A DNA stretch of 49,175 bases from UBA5499 sp002426275 (GTDB taxonomy: Bacteria; Bacillota; DTU084), in NCBI GenBank assembly GCA_937888735.1, contig CALASN010000151.1:1-49175 (forward strand). The letters run 5' to 3'. The first letter of the stretch is position 1, and each line of letters begins with the position of its first letter. A program made the translations under genes and the position numbers. The notes beneath the pieces are model-generated. The model saw nothing but the letters and a program-made list of their open reading frames with translations. It had not been told where the DNA came from and did no database searches. This document shows, in pieces, positions 17,425 to 26,324 of this stretch.

Positions 17425-20400
17425 ATGGGTAAGCGATTGCAAGTGCTTTTCTATCTGTTCCTGCTAATCGCCATGGAGATAAAAGCAGAGGAAATTGTTG
17501 TGTTTAAAAGCGCGTTGGATTTTGAGCAGGAAGAACCAAAGGCAACCTTTGAGGTAACGCCTAACGACACGCCTTATCAGGCGGATTGGATTCAGCCTGG
17601 CGCCGCGGGCACGCAAAAAGCATTCGAAGTAAAGACCAAGTTTACACGTGAAAAAGACGTGATAGCGTTTCGTTTTAGCCTGCCGGCTGAGAGCGAGGCT
17701 GAAGGAGCAGATTTGCTGCATTTTTGGGCTAGGGGTACAGACGCCACGGCTAAGGTTGAAGTGATGCTCGTTGATAAGCAGGGCGCTATGTATAAACGCA
17801 AAGTCATGTTGGAAAATACTTGGAAAGAATATTTAACTCCTCTGGACACGTTCATCAATACGGCCAGTAGCGCTAAATTGAAGCCGGAAGCGTTGGCGCA
17901 GATTCGCTTTTGCTTTTGGCGGGGATTTGTGCCCATGGGGCAGCACAGCCTTGCGCTTGATGAGATCGGTTTCGCCAGATCCGAGAGTGGCGATTGGGAA
18001 GGGAAGAGCCAGAAAGAAGTAATCCCTTATTGCGGTCGGATGCCGGAGCTGCCGCCCAGCGCTGATTTTACAATCGAAAGTCTGGATTTATTTCGCGGCC
18101 GCTGGCAGTTTGGCACACTTTTAGGCACAAACTTGCATTATTCTGAAAAAATCCCTCTGGCAGCAGCCTGGCAACCGACGGAGCCTAGATCTGAGATAAA
18201 ATTTGGGTATCTTGCGGCAGCGCCTACAAGGAAGATGGCATATGCCAGAGTTTTTCCCGAGCCACTGGTGGTGGCCGGCAAGGAAGCGGAAGGTTATTTT
18301 TCGATAAAGGAGCCTTTTCTTACAGGGGTAATACATTTGAAGGTCGAACCCAAAGCTGATGCAAAAATGTTATGTCAGGCCGAATTGTTGCTGAAAGAGC
18401 TCGGCTCTGCGCATGATTATCTGAAAAGCTTATTTCTGGTGATCTCGACTGTCAACGGCGAGCAGATTCTTCCCCTGCAGTTGATTAATCCAGAGGCCGA
18501 TACTAGAGGGATCAGGGTAATTCCGAGCAGAATCGGAGGAAGTTTTGAAGAGGGAGAAAAGGTAGCGTTCGATGTTATCGGACATAATCTGACGGCGGAA
18601 GCCATGCAAGACGAAATAGCCTTTGAGGTTACCGATTATAGCACCGGCCAGATGATCCAGGAAGGCAAGTGGGAGTTGGCTCTCGATGGCGATGCTGTGG
18701 AGAGGTTGACGTTTCAGCTTCCTTGGCAGAAAAAAGGGCTTTTCATTTTGCGCTGTCAGTTGGTTAAGTCCGGGCAGGAGGCGCAGACGCGTTTTTGTTA
18801 CTTGCCCAAGCAAGATTTAGCAAACCTGGAGCCGCGGGACGCAATGTTTGGAATTAACGTTTTTTGGCAGCAAGTGCCTTGGTATGCTTACCAACCGGAA
18901 ATAATGGGCCGGGCTGGAATTAAATGGATGCGGCCGTGGCTTAATTATGAAAACACTTGGCCGGTTATCGAACCCAATAAAGGTGAGTATAATTGGAATT
19001 ATTTGGATGAAACTTTTCAGCAATTGGCTCAAGCCAAGCAGGCATATCAGTTTATGTTCATGTGGGCGCCTGGGTGGGCTGCCATTAAAGGAGGTAACTA
19101 TGTAGCGCCGGAGCATTACGCCGATTGGGCGGAACACGTGAAAAAGGTTGTAACGCGTTATCAGGAACAGGTTCAATATTGGGAAGTCTGGAATGAACCG
19201 AATTTGAACGGCTCATGGTCTCCTTCAAGTCCGGATGTCGCTGAAAATGTGCGAGTGTACATTGAACATCTGAAGGAAGCTTATAAAGCCGTCAAAGGAG
19301 TGGATGCCAATGCGAAAGTGATCGCTATTTCCGCAGGGGGAGGGCCGTTGCCATATACGAAAGAATTTGCCCGTCAAGGAGGGTTGAATTACTGCGACGC
19401 AATCTCTCTGCATATCTATATGCCGTATCCAGAAAGAGGCAATTATTGGGCGGTGCTACAAGAGATAAAAGAAGTTTTAGCGGCTCATAATGCCGGACAT
19501 AAGGAAGTTTGGATCAATGAACTCGGAACGGGAGCCTATGATCTTTACCCAGACTATGCGCGAGAAGTAGGTTATAGCGAGATGCAACAGGCGAACTGGA
19601 ATGTCCGGCAGGCGATTATGGATCTCGCTTTCGGGTATCGTTCGCTATGGTTTTGCTCTTACGATCCGCGTAATTCGGAAGACAAAAGGCAATGGACATG
19701 GGACAGCGGGATCGGAATTTATTATCTGGGTTACCAGCCTAAATTAGCGTATCCCGCTATCGCAGGCTTGACTTATCAATTGGAAGGCGCTAAATTCGTT
19801 TCCAAGCTCACACTTGGCGCTCAAACCTGGGGAATGGTTTTCGAAAAAGACGGAGAAGCCATTATTTGCTTTTGGACGGAGGAGGGAACGGAAAACTTTG
19901 AATTGCCTCTAGAAGAGCAAGAGATTACTCTTTTCGATATGTTTGGCAACAAACGATGCCTAAATGCGCAGGGATTAACCTTTTTGGCAACGGAAAGTCC
20001 GCAATATATTCGGGGAGTAAAGCTAGATTATTTACGTTATGCCATCGGACTGGAGAAATTAATCAAGCTCTCCGCTGAAAAACAAGAGCTTAATCCGGGG
20101 GAAAAAGTCAGCTTTAAGCTGGACTTAAGCGCGATTGACTTGCCGGTAGAGGGGAAACTCTCCATAGAGGTGCCCCAAGGTTGGCAAAGTCCCAGCGAGG
20201 TTGCGTTCAACGAAAAGCAGCTGTCGTTTCAAGTGCAGGCAGCGGCCGGAGAGTTGCCAAACAGCGCGCCGAAAGTCAGAGCGGTTATCCAGCTGCGCGG
20301 AGATACTTTAGGCCTTGAGCGAAATGTTTACATTTCAAAAGTGATTCCTTTGGAGATCGCCTTTCCAGAGGCTAAGCTGCGAGACTTTACGCAACGAGCT

Positions 20401-20847
20401 TATGATGATTCTAAATGGGAAAATGTAACGAAGCCCGCAGAGCGGGACCGCTTTTTCAGCGCTTACGATGGCTATGGCTGGTATAGAAAGCTTGTCTTCA
20501 TTCCAGAAAGTTGGCGCGGAAAACAGATAAAGTTAAATCTGGGCTTGATCGACGACATTGACGAGACGTTTGTGAACGGCAAAAAAGTAGGTGCAACATA
20601 CCAGTGGGATGAGAAGCGGGAATACTCTCTGCCGCTCGAGGTAGTTGCCTATGGCGCGGAGAATCTGATCGCGGTTAGAGTATATGATTATCAGGCCGGC
20701 GGCGGCATCTACAGCGGACCGTTGAGCTTGTCGTGCGGCGAGGAACGGATTAACTTAGAGGGAGAGTGGCGCTTTGCCGTTGAAGCTTTTCAAAGGCAAA
20801 GGGGCATAAATGCATTTAAATCTTTGGAGGATAAGTTTACGCATTGA
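17425..20847 (+). CDS. Secreted clan GH-A glycoside hydrolase (GH39/GH5-like) with binding domains
   Basis: Exported enzyme of 1140 residues. A signal peptide (VLFYLFLLIAMEIKAEE) is followed by a carbohydrate-binding-like module (about 25-190, IRFCFWRGF). A central TIM barrel (about 470-790) opens with MFGINVFWQQVPW. The acid/base signature YWEVWNEPN puts Glu591 in position, and EVWINELGTGA offers Glu699 as nucleophile, the two-glutamate layout of retaining clan GH-A enzymes. A further domain near the C-terminus (WYRKLVFIPESWRGKQIKLN, VNGKKVG, NLIAVRVYDYQAGGGIYSGP) is the GH2-type sugar-binding jelly roll. The exact family and linkage cannot be fixed without a profile search. It is the only obvious extracellular depolymerase of the island and precedes the GH106 gene by 64 bases. 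Confidence 0.82.
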   Translation: MGKRLQVLFYLFLLIAMEIKAEEIVVFKSALDFEQEEPKATFEVTPNDTPYQADWIQPGAAGTQKAFEVKTKFTREKDVIAFRFSLPAESEAEGADLLHFWARGTDATAKVEVMLVDKQGAMYKRKVMLENTWKEYLTPLDTFINTASSAKLKPEALAQIRFCFWRGFVPMGQHSLALDEIGFARSESGDWEGKSQKEVIPYCGRMPELPPSADFTIESLDLFRGRWQFGTLLGTNLHYSEKIPLAAAWQPTEPRSEIKFGYLAAAPTRKMAYARVFPEPLVVAGKEAEGYFSIKEPFLTGVIHLKVEPKADAKMLCQAELLLKELGSAHDYLKSLFLVISTVNGEQILPLQLINPEADTRGIRVIPSRIGGSFEEGEKVAFDVIGHNLTAEAMQDEIAFEVTDYSTGQMIQEGKWELALDGDAVERLTFQLPWQKKGLFILRCQLVKSGQEAQTRFCYLPKQDLANLEPRDAMFGINVFWQQVPWYAYQPEIMGRAGIKWMRPWLNYENTWPVIEPNKGEYNWNYLDETFQQLAQAKQAYQFMFMWAPGWAAIKGGNYVAPEHYADWAEHVKKVVTRYQEQVQYWEVWNEPNLNGSWSPSSPDVAENVRVYIEHLKEAYKAVKGVDANAKVIAISAGGGPLPYTKEFARQGGLNYCDAISLHIYMPYPERGNYWAVLQEIKEVLAAHNAGHKEVWINELGTGAYDLYPDYAREVGYSEMQQANWNVRQAIMDLAFGYRSLWFCSYDPRNSEDKRQWTWDSGIGIYYLGYQPKLAYPAIAGLTYQLEGAKFVSKLTLGAQTWGMVFEKDGEAIICFWTEEGTENFELPLEEQEITLFDMFGNKRCLNAQGLTFLATESPQYIRGVKLDYLRYAIGLEKLIKLSAEKQELNPGEKVSFKLDLSAIDLPVEGKLSIEVPQGWQSPSEVAFNEKQLSFQVQAAAGELPNSAPKVRAVIQLRGDTLGLERNVYISKVIPLEIAFPEAKLRDFTQRAYDDSKWENVTKPAERDRFFSAYDGYGWYRKLVFIPESWRGKQIKLNLGLIDDIDETFVNGKKVGATYQWDEKREYSLPLEVVAYGAENLIAVRVYDYQAGGGIYSGPLSLSCGEERINLEGEWRFAVEAFQRQRGINAFKSLEDKFTH

Positions 20848-20911
20848 GAAAGTCGTTGTGACAACACGTAAAGCTTAGTTTCAGTTGAAGATAAGATAGG
20901 AGAAGTGGAAA

Positions 20912-23878
20912 ATGAATTGGCGCGAGATCGAAGCAACATGGCGTCCTGCTCCTTTTTGGAGCTGGAATGATCGATTAAATAAGGAGGAGTTGGCGCGACA
21001 GATCAAGGAGATGGCGGCTAAAGGGTGGGGTAGCTTTTTCATGCACGCAAGGGTAGGGTTGGTAACCGGGTATCTTTCGCCGGAATGGATGGAGCTCATT
21101 GGTGCTTGCGTTCAAGAAGCGAAAGAGCGAGGCCTTGGGGCCTGGCTTTATGATGAAGACAAGTGGCCGTCTGGGTTTGCAGGCGGCGCGGTGCCGGAAG
21201 CAAATCCGGCCTATAGAAGCAGAACGCTTGTATTATTAAAAAAAGAGGAAATTACGCAAGCTGATTCGATCCTTGCGGAAGCTGAAGGGAGATTTGTTTG
21301 CAAGCGAATCAGTCCTTTGGGCAATCGTTGGTTTAACGGCGCCAGCTTCGTTGATTTGATGAATCCGGAGGCGGTGAGATATTTCCTCAAAACTACGCAC
21401 GAGAAGTACGCTTCTGCGGTAGGAGATTATTTCGGGAAAGAGATCCCCGGTATCTTCACTGACGAGCCGTGCTATTTGATGGAAGAGCAGTATGATGTGC
21501 CGGTGCTGCCCTGGTCGGAATACTTGCCGCGCTTCTTTTTTGAGCTCAAAGGTTATCGTATAGAAGAGCACGTTGTGGAATTGTTTTTAGATCGAGGCGA
21601 CTATCAAAAAATACGCTATGATTTTTACGATGCGGCCACGAGGTTATTTCGCGACAGTTTCACGCGTCAGTATTATGACTGGTGCAAGCGGCATCATTTG
21701 CTCCTCACGGGTCATATGATGTCTGAAGACACCTTGACCTCTCAGACGCAATGGATTGGGGCTGTGATGCCGCAATATGAATTCATGCATTGGCCAGGCA
21801 TTGATAAACTTGGCCGCAATATCAACCAGCTGGTAACTGTAAAACAGCTGACCTCGGTTACGGATCAATTGAATAAAGAAAGGGCTTTATGCGAAGTGTA
21901 TGGCTGCACCGGCCAGCAAATAAGCTTTTTCCATCGGAAATGGATAGGCGACTGGCAAGCGGCTTTGGGGATAAACTTCATCAACGAGCACTTGTCCCTC
22001 TATTCCATGAGAGGTGAACGCAAGCGGGATTATCCGCCTAACATTTTCTATCAGCAGCCATGGTGGGAGGAAGAAGCGCAGTTTGCCGAATATCTTGGCC
22101 GAGTCTCAAAGGCAGTAGCTCAAGGGAAAAGGGTATTAGACATCTTAGTGATTCACCCGTTGGCAAGCGTTTGGAGCATCTATTCGCCTCTTCATAAACA
22201 AGTTAAGTTAGGACCCGAACAACAATTTGAATTGCCCTTTGCTGATCTTTCAGAAAAATTGTTGGAAGCAAATTTAGATTTTCATTATGGCGATGAGATT
22301 TTGTTGGAAGAACATGCGGCCGTAGAAGGGGAACGATTTAAAGTCGGCGGCTGCTCCTATGAAACGGTAATCGTTCCCCCGGTCATCACGTTGCGGCGAA
22401 ATACTGTGGAGCTTTTAAGAGAGTTTGCATGCTCCGGAGGCAGGATTCTCTTTTTAAGACCGCTGCCAGAGAGAATTGACGGTTCTCCAGCGCAGCTTGA
22501 GGTTCAGGGCGAGTGCTTTTTCACTATTGAGGATGTCATAAGTAGGCTTGACGCAATTTATCCTGAGCGTATAAAAATCACAGACCGGCTCACAGGCGAA
22601 AATGCCAAAGAAATCATCTGCCACCGCAGACGGACAGACGAAGGGGAGCTCTTTTTCTTGACCAATACCAGCGCGGAAAGGGAGATCTCCGCTCTGGTCG
22701 CTTTGCCGGTTGCAATGGATGACGTTGCCATTGTCGATCTGAATACGGGAGAGGAGTATCAGGCGCCGGCGAAGGAAGGTAAATTCGCGGTAACTTTTTA
22801 CCCTGCAGGCAGCATTCTCATCTGCGCTGGCGAACAGAACTCCGCATTACCAGAAGCGCCTTTATATTTGTCCAGCGGCGTTGCGTTTCCTTGCCAGTTG
22901 ACCAAAGTACAAGACTTTGATAAATGGACAGTAAAAATGACGGATCCCAATATTTTGCCCTTGGATACTGTCAGTTTGGATTTGGCAGGTAAGCGCGTGC
23001 TGTCTCAAATGCCAATTGCCAAGGCCTGGCACCAGCATTTCTATCCGGCAGCGGCTGGGACTCCCTTTCGGGCAGAATATCCTTTCAAGGTAGAGAAGAC
23101 AGTGCATGATGTCTGTGCTGTGATCGAAATGGCGGAGAATCTAAAGCTAATTTTGCTTGATGAAAGGGAAGTGCGGTCTCTAAAACGCCGAGGCGAGCAA
23201 GGCGCGTTTGACCCAAGAACCAGTTGGAAGGATCCAAACTTTACCAGAGTTCCATTGGGCATGATTGAACCTGGCAGTCATACCCTGACGATTGTAGGGG
23301 AAAAGGTGAATAATATCACTGGCCCTGGCTGGCATACCAGGGTGTCTGACTTTCAAAATCATTGTCCCACAGAAGTGGAAACAGTTTATCTGGTAGGCGA
23401 TTTTTCAGTCAGCAGTTTTGATAGTCGCTCTTTTGCGCTCAATGGCAACAATGATTCTCCCGCAAGCCTGGATCTCACATCATCAGGTTATCCATTTTAC
23501 GCTGGAAAGGCGGAATTCAGCATATGCTTTCAGGGCTTACCAGGGGAAAGAATGGTCTTGGAATTAGGCGACGTTGCGGCTGCGGATGTGTCAGTCTACA
23601 TTAACGATAGGCATGTTTCTACATTATACTGGGCGCCATACGCCATAGAGATTACGGATTTCATTCAGCCTGGGAAAAATCAGCTCAAGGTGATTGCTAC
23701 CAGCACTATGTTTAATCTGATGGGGCCGAATTATATCACCGGCATCAATGATGTTGAATTGGTTGGTCCGCTTAATTTCATTGATTTTCCCCATTATACG
23801 GAGAGGCGCCGCCTCCTCCGTTTCGGTTTAGGTCGCGCCAGGCTTTGGCATGTCGGGACAGATACAGTAAGAAGTTAG
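20912..23878 (+). CDS. GH106-type alpha-L-rhamnosidase (cytoplasmic)
   Basis: Large 988-residue protein starting WRPAPFWSWNDRLNKEELA, with QIKEMAAKGWGSFFMHARVG and WLYDEDKWPSGFAGG shortly after. These are the conserved N-terminal motifs of glycoside hydrolase family 106, whose characterised members release alpha-L-rhamnose. GIFTDEPCYL and the C-terminal jelly roll (VYINDRHVSTLYWAPYAIEI, NQLKVIATSTMFNLMGPNY) also match the family plan. There is no signal peptide, so the enzyme should act on oligosaccharides after import. TAGGAGAAG upstream is the ribosome binding site. It ends the island's operon; repeat copy B and its terminator follow. Rhamnose from this enzyme could feed the deoxysugar aldolase and microcompartment at 31-39 kb (inference). 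Confidence 0.85.
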   Translation: MNWREIEATWRPAPFWSWNDRLNKEELARQIKEMAAKGWGSFFMHARVGLVTGYLSPEWMELIGACVQEAKERGLGAWLYDEDKWPSGFAGGAVPEANPAYRSRTLVLLKKEEITQADSILAEAEGRFVCKRISPLGNRWFNGASFVDLMNPEAVRYFLKTTHEKYASAVGDYFGKEIPGIFTDEPCYLMEEQYDVPVLPWSEYLPRFFFELKGYRIEEHVVELFLDRGDYQKIRYDFYDAATRLFRDSFTRQYYDWCKRHHLLLTGHMMSEDTLTSQTQWIGAVMPQYEFMHWPGIDKLGRNINQLVTVKQLTSVTDQLNKERALCEVYGCTGQQISFFHRKWIGDWQAALGINFINEHLSLYSMRGERKRDYPPNIFYQQPWWEEEAQFAEYLGRVSKAVAQGKRVLDILVIHPLASVWSIYSPLHKQVKLGPEQQFELPFADLSEKLLEANLDFHYGDEILLEEHAAVEGERFKVGGCSYETVIVPPVITLRRNTVELLREFACSGGRILFLRPLPERIDGSPAQLEVQGECFFTIEDVISRLDAIYPERIKITDRLTGENAKEIICHRRRTDEGELFFLTNTSAEREISALVALPVAMDDVAIVDLNTGEEYQAPAKEGKFAVTFYPAGSILICAGEQNSALPEAPLYLSSGVAFPCQLTKVQDFDKWTVKMTDPNILPLDTVSLDLAGKRVLSQMPIAKAWHQHFYPAAAGTPFRAEYPFKVEKTVHDVCAVIEMAENLKLILLDEREVRSLKRRGEQGAFDPRTSWKDPNFTRVPLGMIEPGSHTLTIVGEKVNNITGPGWHTRVSDFQNHCPTEVETVYLVGDFSVSSFDSRSFALNGNNDSPASLDLTSSGYPFYAGKAEFSICFQGLPGERMVLELGDVAAADVSVYINDRHVSTLYWAPYAIEITDFIQPGKNQLKVIATSTMFNLMGPNYITGINDVELVGPLNFIDFPHYTERRRLLRFGLGRARLWHVGTDTVRS

Positions 23879-23925
23879 GACCGGTACAAGGAAGTTAAAG
23901 CAGAAATTCTATGCCAAATGAAGAA

Positions 23926-23964
23926 TGCAGGCCGGAGAAATCTCGAGGACATCTCCGGCCTGCA
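23926..23964 (+). other. Strong hairpin opening repeat copy B
   Basis: A perfect 13-bp stem: the arm TGCAGGCCGGAGA (23926-23938) pairs with TCTCCGGCCTGCA (23952-23964) around a 13-base loop. Copy A keeps a weaker version (GGCCGGAGA at 1486-1494 against TCTCGAGCC at 1506-1514, with two mismatches). It has no T-run, so it is not a standard terminator. It could stabilise the 3' end of the rhamnosidase mRNA or form the first helix of a structured RNA. Confidence 0.6.
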
Positions 23965-24423
23965 GGGTTCAAACCCCAAGACGGAGCCTTTTTTCTCACA
24001 GGCTTCGAATTCTAGAGAAGAGACGAGCTTTTCGCGGAAATCAGCGGGAATGCGTCTGCATTTTTTGAATGAGGGCTGCCTGATAGTATCCGCAGCCTAA
24101 ATATAAGTTCGCCTGTTTCGGCTGATGGAGGGGTCTGACTACCTCGCCTCTGGCCGAGACGTTCAACTTTCCAACAGCAAAGGAACAACAGAAACGTCCG
24201 GAGCGATTGAGCTACGGTTTAAGTTGTGAAATTGAACGTCACTGCAGTGAGAAGCTAGGCGAAAGCGGCGGCAAAACGCCCCCTTCAAGCTTGTTCCGGC
24301 TGTTATGGGCTCGACTAGATCGGAGTTGCTGCCAAGAAAATTAAAGCCAGTAACGAGTTGTAATAATAATAATGTTATCGGAAGGCGTTACTATGGTCAC
24401 TGAGGGAATGTAAAGGATTGTCC

Positions 24424-24458
24424 GCTGCCGATCCCAATCGAGATGGGCAGCTTTTTTA
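24424..24458 (+). terminator. Intrinsic terminator at end of repeat copy B
   Basis: Stem GCTGCC/GGCAGC (24424-24429 with 24446-24451), inner pairs ATC/GAT, then TTTTTTT (24452-24458). It has the same fold and position as the terminator of copy A, with one extra closed base pair. It should end the long sugar-utilisation transcript before the convergent AraC gene. Confidence 0.7.
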
Positions 24459-24505
24459 TTGGCGGAGATATTGTGGTCTGTACCGCCCGGCCGCGAGCTG
24501 CGCGT

Positions 24506-25294
24506 TTAGTCATCATCGCGGGGAAGAAGGTTTCGGGCTGCGTATCTGGTGGGAGAGCAGCCAACAAAGTGAGAAAAGGCACGGGAGAAATGGTAAATGT
24601 CCGCATAACCAGTCTTTTTTGCTATGTCGGTTACGGAAAGCAGGCCGGTCTCCAACAGCCTTTTCGCGCGCTGGAGCCGCATAGACTGGATGTATTGTTT
24701 AGGGGCAGCGCCGTAGCGCTCTTTGAAAAGCCGGCGAAAATACGCGGAGCTGACGTTGGCTTTTTTCGCCAAAACGGCAGCGTTTAAATTTGGGTTGGTA
24801 AGATTGGTTTGCAGATACTCAATGGCCGGATCCAAGATGTGGAAACTGGCGTTTGCATAGGTGGAGGTATCATGCAGCCTGGCGAAGATCTCGTATAATA
24901 CGGCAAGAGAGCGGAGCTGATTTTCCCTGTGGTTTATCTCCAAAAGCTTTTCCAGCTTCGCAAAGTCGCTGATATAGGTGGCGTTGTCTTCTGCTGGTAA
25001 AGCCAGGATTTTATGAAAAGCGGCCTGCTCGCATTGGAAATTGATGACTGGAAAGCAGCCGGCCTCCTGACAGATAATGGAATATGTCCCTCCTTTTGGT
25101 AAAAGAACCGCACGCTGCTGGTCCGAGACAGTCTCCTCGCCGTCCATGATGTACGTAAGGACTCCACTTTTTGCGAACGTAATGCCGAAGCTTTTGCGGG
25201 TTGTCATCTTCAAGCTGTTTCCTTTTTGCCAAGTTACCGTGATCGCCAGCTCTACTTGCCGAATGATCAGATTTGAAAAGTCAAAAGGGATCAT
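24506..25294 (-). CDS. AraC-family transcriptional regulator
   Basis: DNA-binding protein of 262 residues. The N-terminal about 130 residues form a cupin-like effector domain (GVLTYIMDGEETVSDQQRAV, PKGGTYSI). The C-terminal about 100 residues carry the double helix-turn-helix of the AraC/XylS family (AAVLAKKANVSSAYFRRLFK, VTDIAKKTGYADIYHFSRAF, with GCSPTRYA after). It is transcribed divergently from the operon at 25491, and its own promoter is readable at 25325-25353, so it most likely controls that operon and itself. An AAGGAG motif lies 11 bases before the ATG. The effector is unknown. The gene converges on repeat copy B. Confidence 0.9.
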   Translation of the reverse strand: MIPFDFSNLIIRQVELAITVTWQKGNSLKMTTRKSFGITFAKSGVLTYIMDGEETVSDQQRAVLLPKGGTYSIICQEAGCFPVINFQCEQAAFHKILALPAEDNATYISDFAKLEKLLEINHRENQLRSLAVLYEIFARLHDTSTYANASFHILDPAIEYLQTNLTNPNLNAAVLAKKANVSSAYFRRLFKERYGAAPKQYIQSMRLQRAKRLLETGLLSVTDIAKKTGYADIYHFSRAFSHFVGCSPTRYAARNLLPRDDD

Positions 25295-25324
25295 GCCTTT
25301 CTCGCTCCTTCCTTCGCAGCTTTA

Positions 25325-25353
25325 ATTATACAGTAACTACTGGGAAGCATCAA
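25325..25353 (-). promoter_or_regulatory. Promoter of the AraC-family gene
   Basis: On the minus strand TTGATG (25353-25348) and TATAAT (25330-25325) are separated by exactly 17 bases, close to the sigma-70/SigA consensus. It lies 31 bases upstream of the AraC start codon. Confidence 0.75.
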
Positions 25354-25417
25354 CTGATTATTGAAAAGAGCCATGATAAAGTGTAGCGTTTTTGGCAAAT
25401 TGATAGCGGAATTTCTA

Positions 25418-25446
25418 TTGCCGCTTTAGGGGAAAACGCCTACAAT
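25418..25446 (+). promoter_or_regulatory. Promoter of the dehydroquinase-like/SDR/MDR operon
   Basis: TTGCCG (25418-25423) and TACAAT (25441-25446) are separated by 17 bases, 45 bases before the first gene's ATG. The 64-70 bases between this and the divergent AraC promoter are the likely AraC-protein binding region. Confidence 0.72.
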
Positions 25447-25490
25447 AGAGATGCATTTCGGAAAAGCGTTGACGCGCTGGAGGGATCGCT

Positions 25491-26312
25491 ATGAAACGAA
25501 CATTTTTAAATGCACAACGGCCGCTTCTTGTGGGCTCGATCCGCAGAAAAAATACTGCGGAAGCGATAGCGGACATGGCAGCCAGCGAGTTGGACGGCGC
25601 CCGGGCGTTCATTTTGCATCTTCAGTTGCTGGAAGAGCAGTCTGCTAAACCTGAGGAGCTACGCAAAATTTTCGCCGCGACAAAATATCCGGTGATGGCG
25701 ATTAATTATCCCTCAGGCAACGAACCTATGGACAACGGCCAGATCCGGGTTTTGTTTGAAGCTGTGGAAGCGGGAGCCGCCTGCGTAGACATCCGAGCGG
25801 ACGCGTTTGATCCGGACCCGCAAAGCAGTCTGGCTGAGTGCGGGATGCCTTTTGCGGCGGCCAAACCCGTACAGATTTCCATGTGTACCGAATGCATCCA
25901 CAGACAAAAGGCGTGTATTGAACAAGTCCATGCCATGGGAGCGGAAGCGCTGTTGTCTGCCCACGTACAGACGCACTTCACCTGTGAGCAGGCGGTTTCA
26001 CTGGCGCTGGAAATGGAATCCAGAGGTCCGGATATTGTCAAAATCGTCACCGACTGTCCTGATGTGGATCAGGCGTTGGAAATGCTCCGCAGCACAGTTG
26101 AGCTGAAAAAACGGTTGAAAGTTCCGTTTTTATATATCTGCACGGGACCGCACGGCGACATCATCCGGCCGTTGGCGCCCTTGTTCGGATCTTTGCTTGT
26201 GTTTGGGCATCACGATTATAGCGAAATGTCAAATATCCACAAGCCGCTACTGGGCAATCTGCGGGAGTTTTACCGCATTATTCCGTGGCGGATCGACGAT
26301 TACATGGCATAA
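25491..26312 (+). CDS. Type I 3-dehydroquinate dehydratase-like protein
   Basis: A (beta/alpha)8-type protein of 273 residues related to class I dehydroquinases. Visible landmarks are PLLVGSIRRKN at the first strand, AACVDIRADAF (position of the substrate-binding acidic strand), ALLSAHVQTHF (candidate catalytic His158/His162), DIVKIVTDCPD with Lys184 as candidate Schiff-base lysine, and GPHGDIIRPLAPLFGSLLVF (equivalent to the MGxxGxxSR segment). The family forms shikimate-pathway or quinate-catabolic dehydroshikimate. The setting here, an AraC-controlled operon with two oxidoreductases and no other shikimate genes, points to catabolism of a cyclitol- or quinate-like compound rather than biosynthesis. 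Divergence in the last motif means a different substrate is possible. Confidence 0.7.
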   Translation: MKRTFLNAQRPLLVGSIRRKNTAEAIADMAASELDGARAFILHLQLLEEQSAKPEELRKIFAATKYPVMAINYPSGNEPMDNGQIRVLFEAVEAGAACVDIRADAFDPDPQSSLAECGMPFAAAKPVQISMCTECIHRQKACIEQVHAMGAEALLSAHVQTHFTCEQAVSLALEMESRGPDIVKIVTDCPDVDQALEMLRSTVELKKRLKVPFLYICTGPHGDIIRPLAPLFGSLLVFGHHDYSEMSNIHKPLLGNLREFYRIIPWRIDDYMA

Positions 26313-26324
26313 GGAGAGGATGAT

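Larger units (their letters stand above)
23895..24458 (+). repeat. Copy B of the long non-coding repeated element
   Basis: Direct, diverged copy of the element at 1451-2195, placed immediately after the rhamnosidase gene. Block matches are listed under copy A. Copy B has about 160 extra bases (about 24077-24239) and lacks the insert found in copy A. It opens with a strong hairpin (23926-23964) and ends in a terminator (24424-24458), with conserved small hairpins AATGC/GCATT (24049-24062) and GGCG/CGCC between. No coding potential is evident. The minus-strand AraC gene ends at 24506, so nothing else occupies this 600-base gap. Confidence 0.7.

Noticed and set aside
23964..23980. GGTTCAAACCC resembling a tRNA T-arm in repeat copy B
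   Set aside because: Only three to four stem pairs and no acceptor, D or anticodon arms around it; copy A does not preserve the stem.
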